Part shown: piece by piece, positions 6,698 through 15,305 of the stretch
Layout: every line of letters begins with the position of its first letter
Position numbering within the stretch: position 1 is the stretch's first letter
NCBI RefSeq assembly: GCF_004345705.1
Contig: NZ_SLWV01000003.1
Location: forward strand, 1 to 64,000
Length of the DNA: 64,000 bases
Reading direction: 5' to 3'
Origin: Marinisporobacter balticus
Lineage (GTDB): Bacteria; Bacillota; Clostridia; Peptostreptococcales; Thermotaleaceae
Notes under the pieces: model-generated
Seen by the model: only the letters and a program-made list of their open reading frames with translations
What the model was told of the DNA's origin: nothing
Database searches by the model: none
Position numbers and translations under genes: made by a program

Positions 6698-7393
6698 ATG
6701 TTATATATTAAAGAAAATATTGACAGTATACGAGAACAAATGAATGAAGCTTGTAAAAGGGTTGGAAGAAATGCAGATGAAATTCAACTCATTGCAGTTA
6801 CTAAAACAGTAGATCGTGAAAAAATCAATGAAGCAATTGCAATGGGGATTACAGACATAGGAGAAAATAGAGTACAAGAAATAATGGATAAGTATGTTGC
6901 GGTATCAAATGTCCATTGGCATATGATTGGACATTTGCAAACAAATAAAGTAAAATATATTATTGATAAAGTAAAATTAATACATTCTGTAGATCGAATA
7001 TCTTTAGTACAAGAGATAAACAAACGGGCAAAACAAAATAATCGGATTATGGATATATTAGTGCAAGTAAATGTGGCTAAGGAAGATACAAAATTTGGTT
7101 TAGCCTGTGAAGACGTATATGATTTTCTTAAACAAATACAACCACTAGAGCATATTAAGGTTAAAGGATTAATGACGATTGCACCTTACGAAGAAAACCC
7201 TGAAGATATTAGAAAGTATTTTAAAATATTAAAAGAAATGTTTGAGGAAATAAAGTTGAAGAAATTTTTAGGTGTTGAAATGCAATATTTATCAATGGGC
7301 ATGACAAATGATTTCCAAGTTGCTATTGAAGAAGGGGCAAATATTATTCGTGTAGGAATGGGAATATTTGGAAGAAGAAATTATAATAAGTAG
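6698..7393 (+). CDS. YggS/YlmE-family pyridoxal phosphate homeostasis protein
   Basis: A 231-residue single-domain PLP-binding protein with the alanine-racemase-type TIM-barrel fold but no known catalytic activity; family members control the cellular pool of pyridoxal phosphate. The cofactor lysine is K36 in the motif LIAVTKT. Other family signatures are GENRVQE, WHMIGHLQTNK, SMGMTNDF and IRVGMGIFG. The start at 6698 follows GGAGGAGG by 7 bases; an in-frame ATG at 6683 lies within that ribosome binding site region. It sits next to sepF, as in most Firmicutes, and is probably cotranscribed with it. Confidence 0.95.
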   Translation: MLYIKENIDSIREQMNEACKRVGRNADEIQLIAVTKTVDREKINEAIAMGITDIGENRVQEIMDKYVAVSNVHWHMIGHLQTNKVKYIIDKVKLIHSVDRISLVQEINKRAKQNNRIMDILVQVNVAKEDTKFGLACEDVYDFLKQIQPLEHIKVKGLMTIAPYEENPEDIRKYFKILKEMFEEIKLKKFLGVEMQYLSMGMTNDFQVAIEEGANIIRVGMGIFGRRNYNK

Positions 7394-7414
7394 ATCTATA
7401 AAGGAGGTTATGTA

Positions 7415-7855
7415 ATGGCTGGTAAATTGGTTGATAAAGTAAAATATTTTATGGGATTAGATGACTATGATGAAGATGAGGATGAACTAGTAGAAACATC
7501 TGTTGAATATGATGAAAATATAACACCTATAGCTAGTAAAAATAAAAAGATTGTAAATATTCATACGACTACACAAATGAAAGTAGTTGTTTATGAACCC
7601 AACGAGTTTGAAGAATCGCCAAGTATTGTGGACAATCTTAAGAATAGAAAACCTGTGATTATCAATTTGGAAAATTTAGATGGTGAGTTAGCAAAAAAGA
7701 TTTTTGATTTTGTAAGTGGGGCAGTATATGCGTTAGATGGCAGTATTCAAAAAGTTTCAAAGGGAATCTTTATTTTAGCCCCAAACAACGTGGATATATC
7801 TGGGAATATCAATGAAGAATTGAAGAATAAAGCACTATTTCCTTGGAATAAGTAA
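7415..7855 (+). CDS. sepF: Cell division protein SepF
   Basis: SepF binds FtsZ filaments and anchors them to the membrane, forming rings that shape the septum. The 146-residue protein has the N-terminal amphipathic membrane helix (MAGKLVDKVKYFMGL), an acidic linker rich in Asp and Glu, and the C-terminal globular SepF domain from about residue 55. That domain includes VVVYEPNEFEE, KPVIINLENLD and FDFVSGAVYALDG. It follows yggS by 21 bases with an AAAGGAGG site and belongs to the division operon ending in divIVA. Confidence 0.97.
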   Translation: MAGKLVDKVKYFMGLDDYDEDEDELVETSVEYDENITPIASKNKKIVNIHTTTQMKVVVYEPNEFEESPSIVDNLKNRKPVIINLENLDGELAKKIFDFVSGAVYALDGSIQKVSKGIFILAPNNVDISGNINEELKNKALFPWNK

Positions 7856-7873
7856 AATTTGGGTGGTGAAAAA

Positions 7874-8137
7874 ATGTGGATAATGAAAGTATCAGTAGCT
7901 TATTTTTTTAAAGTGTTAGATTTTTTGATTATAGCAAGAATATTATTATCTTGGTTAAATCCAAACTTTGATGCAACGATTCCAAAACTAATTTATCAGT
8001 TAACAGAACCAATATTAGCACCTTTTAGAAACTTACTTTTCCGATTTGGATTGGCCAGAGGGATGATCGATTTTTCACCGATACTAGCTGTGTTAGTGTT
8101 GGATTTTGTTGGACAAGCTATTGTAAGATTATTGTAA
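7874..8137 (+). CDS. YggT-family membrane protein
   Basis: An 87-residue protein with two hydrophobic segments (about residues 5-24 and 65-85) flanking the conserved loop LSWLNPNF...IYQLTEPILAPFRNLL, which is the YggT signature. Family members (YlmG in Bacillus; chloroplast homologues) are linked to division, nucleoid or membrane organisation, but the biochemical role is not known. The ATG at 7874 is set by GGTGGTGA 5-6 bases upstream. It lies 18 bases after sepF, the usual neighbour. Confidence 0.92.
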   Translation: MWIMKVSVAYFFKVLDFLIIARILLSWLNPNFDATIPKLIYQLTEPILAPFRNLLFRFGLARGMIDFSPILAVLVLDFVGQAIVRLL

Positions 8138-8151
8138 GAGAGTGTGATATT

Positions 8152-8940
8152 GTGATTGACAAAGAATTGCTGACAAAAAACATAAAAAACAATGAAGAAC
8201 GACAATGGATTATGAAAACTTTAAGTAAAGTGGAGAGTGTATGTAAAGGCCATATAATAAAGTATACTGATTTTTATGATCCGTATCAAATTGCTGTATG
8301 TGTGCCTACATTAAATCAAATCGTAGAAGTAAAATATTTGATCGCTGGTGGGTATGAACAAGCTGAAAGAAAGGTAATAATTATTTATCCTGAATATATG
8401 CAAGTGAAAAAAGAAGATTTTCCAATTTGTGCGATTCGTGTGACAGGAAAGTTTGAAAAAAATGACTTAACACACAGAGATTTTTTAGGGGCAATTTTAA
8501 ATCTTGGATTAAAAAGAGAAAAAGTAGGGGACATTTTAGTTAGAGATGGACAAGCAGATATGATTGTATCGGAGGAATTATGTGATTTTATTCGTATGAA
8601 TCTAGAAAAGATATCTAAATATAGAATAAATATTGAACAAATCACATTTGATGCATTGATAAATGTTCAAGAAGATTTCAGACTAGTTTGTTCAACCGTA
8701 GCATCTCTAAGATTAGATGCAATTATTGGTGTTGGATTTGGGGAGTCTAGAAATGCGATATCAAAATTAATCAGCAACGATCGTGTTAAGGTGAATTTTA
8801 GACCAATTAATCAACCATCATATACGATTGCTGAGGGAGACCTAATATCTTTTAAAGGAAAAGGAAGAATAATATTAGACAAAATTGGGAATAAGACAAA
8901 AAAAGATAAATACCAGATTTGCATTAAAAGAATGATCTAG
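8152..8940 (+). CDS. ylmH: YlmH-type S4-domain RNA-binding protein
   Basis: The 262 residues include a C-terminal S4 RNA-binding domain from about residue 185 (LRLDAIIGVGFGESRNAISKL), an N-terminal helical part, and a middle domain containing HRDFLGAILNLGLKREKVGDI, the YlmH signature. In Bacillus, YlmH binds stalled 50S subunits with peptidyl-tRNA and supports ribosome-associated quality control alongside RqcH; rqcH is also in this window. It starts with GTG after a weak ribosome binding site (AGAGAGTGTGA). It is part of the division operon between yggT and divIVA. Confidence 0.92.
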   Translation: MIDKELLTKNIKNNEERQWIMKTLSKVESVCKGHIIKYTDFYDPYQIAVCVPTLNQIVEVKYLIAGGYEQAERKVIIIYPEYMQVKKEDFPICAIRVTGKFEKNDLTHRDFLGAILNLGLKREKVGDILVRDGQADMIVSEELCDFIRMNLEKISKYRINIEQITFDALINVQEDFRLVCSTVASLRLDAIIGVGFGESRNAISKLISNDRVKVNFRPINQPSYTIAEGDLISFKGKGRIILDKIGNKTKKDKYQICIKRMI

Positions 8941-8953
8941 AGGAGGGGATAAG

Positions 8954-9418
8954 ATGATTACACCACTGGAGATTCAAAATAAAGAATTTAAAAAAGGAAT
9001 GAGAGGCTATAAAGAAAATGAAGTAGATGAATTTTTAGATAAAATTATTGTTGATTATGAAAGCTTATATAAGGAAAATATAGAGTTAAAAGATAAAATT
9101 ACAATGCTGAATGATCAAATAGGAAAATATGAAAATCTAGAAAAGACATTGAACAATACGCTTGTTTTTGCTCAGAGCACTGCTGAAGAGGTTGCACAAA
9201 ATGCTCAAAAAAAAGCAGAACTTATTATAAATGAAGCAGAAAATAACGCACAAAAAATCATGGATGGTGCAAATTCAGAAGTGATTAAAATCAAGAGAGA
9301 ATATGAAGAAGGCAAAAAGCAATTGCAAATTTTTAAAACCAGATTTAAGACATTATTAGAAGCTCAGCTTGAAGCGGTTACAAGTAGTAGCCAAGAAATT
9401 ATTGATCAAGATGAATAA
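8954..9418 (+). CDS. divIVA: Cell division/polarity protein DivIVA
   Basis: DivIVA binds negatively curved membranes at septa and poles and recruits division and sporulation factors. The 154-residue protein opens with MITPLEIQNKEFKKGMRGYK and NEVDEFLDKI, the N-terminal membrane-binding crossed-loop domain, followed by a coiled coil to about residue 140 rich in Glu, Lys and Ala. GAGGAGGGG precedes the ATG. It is the last gene of the cluster that starts at 5414; a weak hairpin (9425-9450) follows. Confidence 0.95.
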   Translation: MITPLEIQNKEFKKGMRGYKENEVDEFLDKIIVDYESLYKENIELKDKITMLNDQIGKYENLEKTLNNTLVFAQSTAEEVAQNAQKKAELIINEAENNAQKIMDGANSEVIKIKREYEEGKKQLQIFKTRFKTLLEAQLEAVTSSSQEIIDQDE

Positions 9419-9542
9419 TCCATGGAATTCTCGTTTTGAATGAGGATTTTTATGTTTGAAGAAGGATGAAATTATTATATTGTGAGAATTTCCCAGGCAA
9501 TAGAGTCAATTATGGAAAGTAAGCAAATGGAGGCAAATGAAA

Positions 9543-10244
9543 ATGAAAATAATTGGTATAATAGGGGCAATGGATGAAGAAATTGAAATTCTAAAAGAAA
9601 AAATGACATTAGAAAAAGAAATTTATTTTGCAGGAATGACATTTTATAAAGGAAAATTAGTTGGAAAAGATATTGTGGTTGTTAGAAGTGGTATCGGAAA
9701 GGTAAATGCAGCTATTTGTACACAGGTTTTAATTAGCAATTTTCAAGTGGATGCAGTGATAAATACAGGTGTAGCTGGGGCGATTCATGATGACCTTGAT
9801 GTAGGAGATATTGTTATTGCTAAGGATGTTATAGAACATGACTTTGATGTTACATGCTTTGGAAACTATAAGCTAGGTCAAATTCCACGAATGGATGAAT
9901 ATATATTTAAGGCAGATGAAAAGTTTGTTGACATCGCTATGAAAGCAAGTGAAAAAGAAAATAAAAAATATAAAACGACAACAGGAAGAATTGTATCGGG
10001 AGATGTTTTTGTTGCGTCTTCTGAGAAAAAAGATTTATTGTGGAAGGAATTTAAAAGTTCTTGTGCAGAGATGGAAGGCGCGGCTATTGGTCATGCTTGT
10101 TACTTAAACAAGACGCCTTTTGCAATTATTCGTGCTATGTCTGATAAGGCAGATGGATCAGCAGATGTGAATTTTAATGAATTTGTTCAAGAAGCAGCAA
10201 ACAATTCTGTTGAAATCGTAGTAGAAATGCTAGTGCATATATAG
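9543..10244 (+). CDS. mtnN: 5'-methylthioadenosine/S-adenosylhomocysteine nucleosidase
   Basis: This enzyme removes adenine from methylthioadenosine, S-adenosylhomocysteine and 5'-deoxyadenosine, recycling by-products of SAM-dependent and radical SAM reactions. The 233 residues begin MKIIGIIGAMDEE, with the expected catalytic Glu at residue 12. The family motifs RSGIGKVNAA, NTGVAGA, AEMEGAAIGHAC and RAMSDKAD (catalytic Asp near 201) are all present. The ATG at 9543 is 9 bases after GGAGG; the in-frame ATG at 9537 is too close to it. It is followed by its own terminator. Confidence 0.96.
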   Translation: MKIIGIIGAMDEEIEILKEKMTLEKEIYFAGMTFYKGKLVGKDIVVVRSGIGKVNAAICTQVLISNFQVDAVINTGVAGAIHDDLDVGDIVIAKDVIEHDFDVTCFGNYKLGQIPRMDEYIFKADEKFVDIAMKASEKENKKYKTTTGRIVSGDVFVASSEKKDLLWKEFKSSCAEMEGAAIGHACYLNKTPFAIIRAMSDKADGSADVNFNEFVQEAANNSVEIVVEMLVHI

Positions 10245-10285
10245 TATTTAAAAAATGTTCATATAGAAATAGATCGTTAGGTGAT

Positions 10286-10314
10286 TAGGATAGCGTAAAT
10301 GCTATCCTTTTTAG
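10286..10314 (+). terminator. Terminator after mtnN
   Basis: AGGATAGC (10287-10294) pairs with GCTATCCT (10301-10308) around a 6-base loop and is followed by TTTTT. Confidence 0.85.
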
Positions 10315-10444
10315 TTGGAGAAAGCAAGTAATTATTAGGATATTCAGCAAAAATGAGGGGAAAATAAGAAGAATAAACATATGAAAAGAAGTTGTTATAT
10401 ATAAAATAAAGGGGAAATATTATATATATAATGGGGGAATAATA

Positions 10445-10723
10445 ATGGATGAAAAAAGATTTGTAAAGATTGAACATAAATTAGAAAAAATTTCAAATGA
10501 ATTAGAAAAAACAAAAATAGCGGAGTATGTGGATCTTTTAAATAACACTAAAAGATTATTATATGTTAATTTTGTTGCTGGATTAGCTAGAGGTTTAGGG
10601 ACAGCTGTAGGGCTTACCATTTTAGCTGCGCTATTTTTTTATATGCTGAACAAAACAGTAGATCTACCATTAATAGGAAAATATATTGCTGAGTTAATAG
10701 AGATTATTGAGAATAATAGGTAA
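10445..10723 (+). CDS. DUF5665-type small membrane protein
   Basis: A 92-residue protein with a charged N-terminal helix (KRFVKIEHKLEKISNELEK), then the run LLYVNFVAGLARGLGTAVGL and a membrane segment (TILAALFFYML, about residues 56-72), ending in PLIGKYIAELIEIIE. This corresponds to the DUF5665 family, widespread in Clostridia and of unknown function. GGGGGA lies upstream of the ATG. Only 14 bases separate it from the DksA-like gene downstream, so the two are probably cotranscribed. Confidence 0.8.
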   Translation: MDEKRFVKIEHKLEKISNELEKTKIAEYVDLLNNTKRLLYVNFVAGLARGLGTAVGLTILAALFFYMLNKTVDLPLIGKYIAELIEIIENNR

Positions 10724-10737
10724 AGGAGGTATGAATT

Positions 10738-11421
10738 GTGAATGTAGCTAAATTAAAGTACTTCAAAGAGAAGTTATTAAATGAAAAGAAAGAGACCCTA
10801 AAAGCCATAGAACGCATGGATGAGAACGAGCCGAATGAGTCATTTCAAGAATATTTTGGTGAGCTATCCGTATATGATAATCATCCGGCAGATATTGCAA
10901 CAGAAACCTTTCAAATGGAAATGAATTTTAATTTAAAGAATAACGAAAAATTATATCTACAAGAAGTTGAGGAAGCAATCGAAAGGTTTGAAACAGGTGT
11001 ATATGGGAAGTGTGATACCTGTGGGGAAAATATACCAGAAGCAAGACTTGAGGTTATGCCTACTACGAAAAATTGTATTGGGTGCGAGAAAAAAAATTTG
11101 CACATAGCAGAAGAAATCCATACAAGACCTGTAGAAGAAGAGACGCTAGAATATCCATTCGGAAGAACCTATATGGATGCAAATGAGGATTATAATGGAT
11201 TTGATGGAGAAGATACATGGCAAGCGGTTGCCAGATTTAATAAAACAGAAGCACAAGATATGGCGCTAGATTGGTATGATAACAATATGTACGATGAAAA
11301 TGTATCAGGAACAGTAGAATATGTAGACAATATAAGCAACGATTTTTATATGGGGCAGCTTGAAGATGTGGAAAGAGAAGATATACCGGATAGACAAAAG
11401 AAAAATATACAAAAAAAGTGA
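10738..11421 (+). CDS. TraR/DksA (YteA-type) C4 zinc-finger protein
   Basis: The 227 residues have an N-terminal helical hairpin and a zinc finger with C92-x2-C95 and C113-x2-C116 (KCDTCGENIPEARLEVMP...NCIGCEKK), the DksA/TraR C4 type. The conserved segment DNHPADIATETFQMEMN at about residues 47-63 marks the Bacillus YteA subgroup. That group has an extra C-terminal region with YPFGRTYMDANEDYNGFDGE, also seen here. DksA-like proteins act in the RNA polymerase secondary channel in Proteobacteria, but the role of this Gram-positive subgroup is not established. The starting GTG follows AAAGGAGG. Confidence 0.88.
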   Translation: MNVAKLKYFKEKLLNEKKETLKAIERMDENEPNESFQEYFGELSVYDNHPADIATETFQMEMNFNLKNNEKLYLQEVEEAIERFETGVYGKCDTCGENIPEARLEVMPTTKNCIGCEKKNLHIAEEIHTRPVEEETLEYPFGRTYMDANEDYNGFDGEDTWQAVARFNKTEAQDMALDWYDNNMYDENVSGTVEYVDNISNDFYMGQLEDVEREDIPDRQKKNIQKK

Positions 11422-11440
11422 AGCAAAGCTTCATTTTTTT
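11411..11440 (+). terminator. Terminator overlapping the end of the DksA-like gene
   Basis: GTGAAGC (11418-11424) and GCTTCAT (11428-11434) form a stem around AAA, extended by A-run/T-run pairing. The stop codon (11419-11421) lies inside the stem. Confidence 0.85.
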
Positions 11441-11462
11441 TGTAATAAAGACTTAAAAAATA

Positions 11463-11471
11463 TGGTATAAT
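11463..11471 (+). promoter_or_regulatory. Extended -10 promoter of lspA
   Basis: TGGTATAAT (11463-11471) is an extended -10 with a perfect TATAAT. No good -35 is present at 17 bases; TTGTAA at 11440 is 20 bases away. Confidence 0.5.
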
Positions 11472-11505
11472 CAGAAAGATACTGATTTTTAGGGGGAAGG
11501 ATAAT

Positions 11506-11946
11506 ATGAATTATTTAGTTGTTGCGTTGCTTGTTATTTTAGATCAAATAGCAAAATATATGGTGAAAAATAGATTTGAGGTGGGTGAGTCTATACCTAT
11601 TATAAAGGATGTTTTTCATCTTACCTATGTGCAAAATATCGGTGCAGCCTTTGGTATATTAGAAAATCAAAAAATATTTTTTGTGATGATTACAGTTTTG
11701 GTGATTAGCGGAATCATTGTGTTTATTCGTACGCAAAAGAATATACATAAAATAGTACTTTTTAGTCTAAGTCTTATTGTAGGAGGGGCTATTGGCAATT
11801 TAATTGATCGCGTGAAACTTGGATATGTAGTAGATTATTTTGATTTTAGAATTTGGCCTGTATTTAATATTGCAGATACAAGTATTGTGGTAGGAGCTAT
11901 ATTACTTTCATACTATTTAATTTTTATAGATGGAAAGCGTGACTAG
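11506..11946 (+). CDS. lspA: Lipoprotein signal peptidase (signal peptidase II)
   Basis: LspA is the membrane aspartic protease that cleaves prolipoprotein signal peptides after diacylglycerol transfer. The 146-residue protein has four hydrophobic segments and the family motifs VQNIGAAFG (residues 42-50), GNLIDRVKLGYVVDYFDF with catalytic D110, and FNIADTSIVVG with catalytic D124. AGGGGGAAGG precedes the ATG. Its order with rluD and pyrR is the common Gram-positive lspA-rluD-pyrR arrangement. Confidence 0.97.
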   Translation: MNYLVVALLVILDQIAKYMVKNRFEVGESIPIIKDVFHLTYVQNIGAAFGILENQKIFFVMITVLVISGIIVFIRTQKNIHKIVLFSLSLIVGGAIGNLIDRVKLGYVVDYFDFRIWPVFNIADTSIVVGAILLSYYLIFIDGKRD

Positions 11947-11961
11947 AAAGGGAGAATTTGA

Positions 11962-12885
11962 TTGGATATTCAAAAATTTTTTGTTGATGATATGGATGAA
12001 GAAAAAAGATTAGATTTGTATTTATCGGATGCATTAGCGGATATGTCTAGAAGCTTTATACAGAAATTAATAGAAAAGGGAAAGATTAAGATTAATGGGA
12101 AACCAATTAAAATAAAAAAGCACAAGATAAAGGCAAATGATGTCATTGAAATTGAAATACCAGAGCCTGAGAGGCTAAAAATCGAAGCTGAAAATATTCC
12201 TGTTGAGATCATTTATGAAGATGATGATTTGCTTGTGGTAAATAAACCACAAGGAATGGTTGTGCACCCAGCACCAGGAAATTATCAAGGAACACTTGTG
12301 AATGCTCTAATGTATCATTGTAAAAATTTATCTTCTATCAATGGCGTGATTAGACCTGGCATTGTTCATAGAATCGATAAAGATACGAGTGGCCTCCTTA
12401 TGGTTGCGAAAAATGATCAAGCACATAAATGTTTAGCGGAGCAATTAAAAGAACATTCGATCAATAGAAAATATATTGCATTGGTTTATGGAAATATTAA
12501 AGAAGAAAAAGGAACCATACAAGCGCCTATTGGGAGAGATCCTAATAATAGATTAAAAATGGCAGTCGTTGAAAGAAATAGTAAAGATGCTATAACTCAT
12601 TTTCGTGTATTAAAAAGATTTAAGGGATATACACTTATTGAAGCGAAGTTAGAAACAGGGAGAACCCATCAAATAAGAGTACATATGACCTATATCAATC
12701 ATCCCCTTGTGGGAGATCCTGTATATGGACCAAGCAAACAAAAATTTCGTTTGAAAGGGCAAATGCTACACGCCAAAACATTAGGGTTTAGGCACCCTGC
12801 GAAGGGTACTTTTATGGAATTTCAAGCAGATTTACCTGATTATTTTACAAAACTTATTAAAATGCTAGAAGATAAGTATATGTAA
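11962..12885 (+). CDS. RluA/RluD-family 23S rRNA pseudouridine synthase
   Basis: The 307-residue protein has an N-terminal S4 RNA-binding domain (residues about 14-75) and a pseudouridine synthase domain. The catalytic motif HRIDKDTSG at 136-144 puts the nucleophilic aspartate at D139. NKPQGMVVHP (94-103) and GRTHQIRVHM are also family-typical. The protein is closest in plan to RluD (B. subtilis YlyB); the target uridines cannot be read from sequence. A TTG start at 11962 lies 7 bases after GGGAG. It sits 15 bases after lspA. Confidence 0.93.
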   Translation: MDIQKFFVDDMDEEKRLDLYLSDALADMSRSFIQKLIEKGKIKINGKPIKIKKHKIKANDVIEIEIPEPERLKIEAENIPVEIIYEDDDLLVVNKPQGMVVHPAPGNYQGTLVNALMYHCKNLSSINGVIRPGIVHRIDKDTSGLLMVAKNDQAHKCLAEQLKEHSINRKYIALVYGNIKEEKGTIQAPIGRDPNNRLKMAVVERNSKDAITHFRVLKRFKGYTLIEAKLETGRTHQIRVHMTYINHPLVGDPVYGPSKQKFRLKGQMLHAKTLGFRHPAKGTFMEFQADLPDYFTKLIKMLEDKYM

Positions 12886-12910
12886 TAAATATAGAAAACG
12901 AGGTGGAATT

Positions 12911-13453
12911 ATGAAGTTTAAAGCAAAAATAATGGATGAAAAGGCGATACAAAGGGCAACTACGAGAATTGCTCATGAAATTATTGAGAGAAATAAAGGG
13001 GTTGAGGATATTGTTCTTGTGGGTATAAAGACAAGAGGAATTCCATTTGCTAAGAGAATTGTTGAAAAAATTGAATCCATTGAAGAGACAAAGGTGAATG
13101 TTGGTATTTTAGATATCACTTTATATCGAGATGATTTAACAAAGTTAGATGATAATCCTGTATTAAATGATACAGATATTGCTTTTGATATTAATGAAAA
13201 GGTAGTTGTATTAGTAGACGATGTTTTGTATACGGGAAGGACTGTTAGAGCTGCTATGGATGCGATTATGGATATTGGCAGACCAAAAGTCATACAGCTT
13301 GCTGTTTTAATAGACAGAGGGCATAGAGAACTTCCGGTTCGTGCGGATTTTATTGGTAAAAATGTACCTACATCAAAAGAAGAAATTATTCGTGTAGAGT
13401 TTGATGAAATTGATGGCGTAAATATAGTTACAATCGGAGATTTAAATAAATAG
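12911..13453 (+). CDS. pyrR: PyrR, pyrimidine operon attenuation protein / uracil phosphoribosyltransferase
   Basis: PyrR binds pyr mRNA in the presence of UMP to promote attenuation and has uracil phosphoribosyltransferase activity. The 180 residues match the family. The PRPP-binding loop is VVLVDDVLYTGRT at residues 99-111, and VGIKTRGIPFAKRI and LIDRGHRELPVRADF are PyrR hallmarks. No other pyr genes and no PyrR-binding leader were recognised in this window, so its targets are elsewhere. It is the last gene of the lspA-rluD-pyrR unit and convergent with rqcH. Confidence 0.96.
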   Translation: MKFKAKIMDEKAIQRATTRIAHEIIERNKGVEDIVLVGIKTRGIPFAKRIVEKIESIEETKVNVGILDITLYRDDLTKLDDNPVLNDTDIAFDINEKVVVLVDDVLYTGRTVRAAMDAIMDIGRPKVIQLAVLIDRGHRELPVRADFIGKNVPTSKEEIIRVEFDEIDGVNIVTIGDLNK

Positions 13454-13462
13454 ATAGAAATA

Positions 13463-13488
13463 AATCCAAGTTTAATTTAACTTGGATT
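13463..13488 (+). terminator. Bidirectional hairpin between pyrR and rqcH
   Basis: AATCCAAGTT (13463-13472) pairs with AACTTGGATT (13479-13488) around a 6-base loop. It overlaps the rqcH stop codon (13477). The tail is more T-rich on the minus strand, so it is probably stronger for rqcH. Confidence 0.6.
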
Positions 13489-15261
13489 GGCTCTATTAAG
13501 GATTTCAACAATATTTGCGCGAGGGGTAATGTAGATGGTTTTGTTATTTTCATAAATAACCATTCCGGGTTTTGCACCACTGGGCTTTTTTACATTTTTA
13601 ACGAAGGTATAGTCAATAGGTACATTGCTAGACATTTTTCCTTTGCTATGAAATGCAGCAAGTTCAGCAGCTTCTAATATTGTACTTTCTGGAACTTTAT
13701 CATTTTTACAAAAAATAATGACATGAGAACCTGGCAGATCTTTTGTATGGAACCATAAATCTTTTTTAGAAGCGGTTTTTAAAGTTAATTGATCATTTTG
13801 TTTGTTATTTTTTCCAACCATGATTTGAAAACCATCGGATGAAATAAAAGATAGTGGTTTACTAGAGATATCTTTTTTCTTCTTCTTAGAAGATAAATTC
13901 CTTTTTTTCTTAATATAACCTTCTTCCACTAATTCAGAACGGATTTCTTCAATATCTGCTAAACTCCATGCACTTTCTATGGTGTGCAGTAAATTCTCAA
14001 AATAATGTATTTCGTTGTCTGTTTCTTCTAATTGGAGTTGCTTTTCTTTTTCTGCATTTTTTGATTTGGTATATCTTTTGAAATATTTTTGGGCATTTTG
14101 TGCAGGTGTAAGGTTTGTATCTAGTGGGATGATTACTGGAGCAGCTGTAGGATCATAAAAATTGATGACTTCAATTTCATGTGCATCTTTTTCTATTAGG
14201 TATAAATTAGCCGTTAATAACTCTCCATAAATTCTATAGTTTTGCGATTTTTGGGCTGAAATTAATTCTTTACGTAGCTTCTGTTTTTTATTAGATAATT
14301 TATTGAGTGTATGTGTGACTAATTTTCTTAAATCTGTAGATTTCTGTTTTAATCGATCGAATAAATCCCTTTTAATATAGTATTCTTCTAGTACATTACT
14401 CATAGAGTCAGAGACGTTAGATCCATAAATAGACTGATACATTTTTAGGGAAACAGAATAAAAATCGATTACATGATCATCTTCTTTAGATACAATGATA
14501 TTTGGGTAGAATAAATCCTGTGTAGCATGGATAAAACCTTTAAATGATTGCCATAGTTCTTTTGAATTTTCATCGGATAAATTAAAAAGAGTTGCATCGT
14601 CATGAATATTTGCGCGAAAGCAAATTTCTCGGGATGCTATCGGACTAATCCCTTGTATAGAAGCATAGATAGCTTTGTAAATAGGTGTTTCGAAAGAAGT
14701 GTCTTTTATTGTAGCAACAAATTCTTCGAAATTTAGAAAAGTTGGATCAACTTTTCCTTGATTTGGAGGAGCTACATAAGATTTTCCAGGTAAAATTTCT
14801 CTATAACGATTTAAATCTGCTGATATTCTTTTAATACTATCTAATATTTTATTTGTAGACGGATCGAGTAATATAATATTACTATGTTTTCCCATGATTT
14901 CAATGACTAATTTTTTAATACGCATATAACCTAATTCATCATAGCTTTCGATATCTATTTCAATAATTCTCTCAAATTCTTTTTGCTGAATATCTAAGAT
15001 TCTACCTCCTTGCAGATGTTTTCTTAGTAACATACAAAACATAGGAGGACTTTGTGGATTTACTTTATCTCCGTTGGTTAAATGCATGCGTGGATGCTTG
15101 CTACTTGCAGAAAGAAGTAGATTGTATTTTTCTTTAAAACATCGAATGAAGAGGTTAATTTCATCCGCTTCAGGTTGGTATATTTTCTCGATTTTACCTT
15201 TACTTATTTTCCCCCTTAATTCATGGACAATTGCTGAAACGACCATTCCATCAAATGGCAT
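13477..15261 (-). CDS. rqcH: RqcH, NFACT-family ribosome quality control factor
   Basis: RqcH binds 50S subunits carrying stalled peptidyl-tRNA and directs addition of C-terminal alanine tails that mark the peptide for degradation. The 594-residue protein has the NFACT-N domain (starts MPFDGMVVSAIVHEL), a helix-hairpin-helix/coiled-coil middle, and the NFACT-R domain near the C-terminus (DLWFHTKDLPGSHVII). FER at 96-98 falls where the B. subtilis protein has its functional Asp97-Arg98 pair. The ATG at 15261 is 6 bases after GGAGGG; the ATG at 15267 abuts it. Older annotation calls such proteins fibronectin-binding. It is a single gene on the minus strand. Confidence 0.95.
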   Translation of the reverse strand: MPFDGMVVSAIVHELRGKISKGKIEKIYQPEADEINLFIRCFKEKYNLLLSASSKHPRMHLTNGDKVNPQSPPMFCMLLRKHLQGGRILDIQQKEFERIIEIDIESYDELGYMRIKKLVIEIMGKHSNIILLDPSTNKILDSIKRISADLNRYREILPGKSYVAPPNQGKVDPTFLNFEEFVATIKDTSFETPIYKAIYASIQGISPIASREICFRANIHDDATLFNLSDENSKELWQSFKGFIHATQDLFYPNIIVSKEDDHVIDFYSVSLKMYQSIYGSNVSDSMSNVLEEYYIKRDLFDRLKQKSTDLRKLVTHTLNKLSNKKQKLRKELISAQKSQNYRIYGELLTANLYLIEKDAHEIEVINFYDPTAAPVIIPLDTNLTPAQNAQKYFKRYTKSKNAEKEKQLQLEETDNEIHYFENLLHTIESAWSLADIEEIRSELVEEGYIKKKRNLSSKKKKKDISSKPLSFISSDGFQIMVGKNNKQNDQLTLKTASKKDLWFHTKDLPGSHVIIFCKNDKVPESTILEAAELAAFHSKGKMSSNVPIDYTFVKNVKKPSGAKPGMVIYENNKTIYITPRANIVEILNRANPS

Positions 15262-15296
15262 ATACATCCCTCCAAACTATTGTTTATCATCATTAA

Positions 15297-15305
15297 AGTA
15301 TACCA
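15297..15305 (-). promoter_or_regulatory. Possible extended -10 promoter of rqcH
   Basis: On the minus strand TGGTATACT (15305-15297) is an extended -10 about 36 bases before the start codon. No convincing -35 box was found. Confidence 0.4.

Noticed and set aside
9425..9450. Weak hairpin after divIVA (AATTCTC / GAGGATT, then TTT)
   Set aside because: It is only 7 pairs with one G-T and a short T-run; too weak to call as a terminator on its own.
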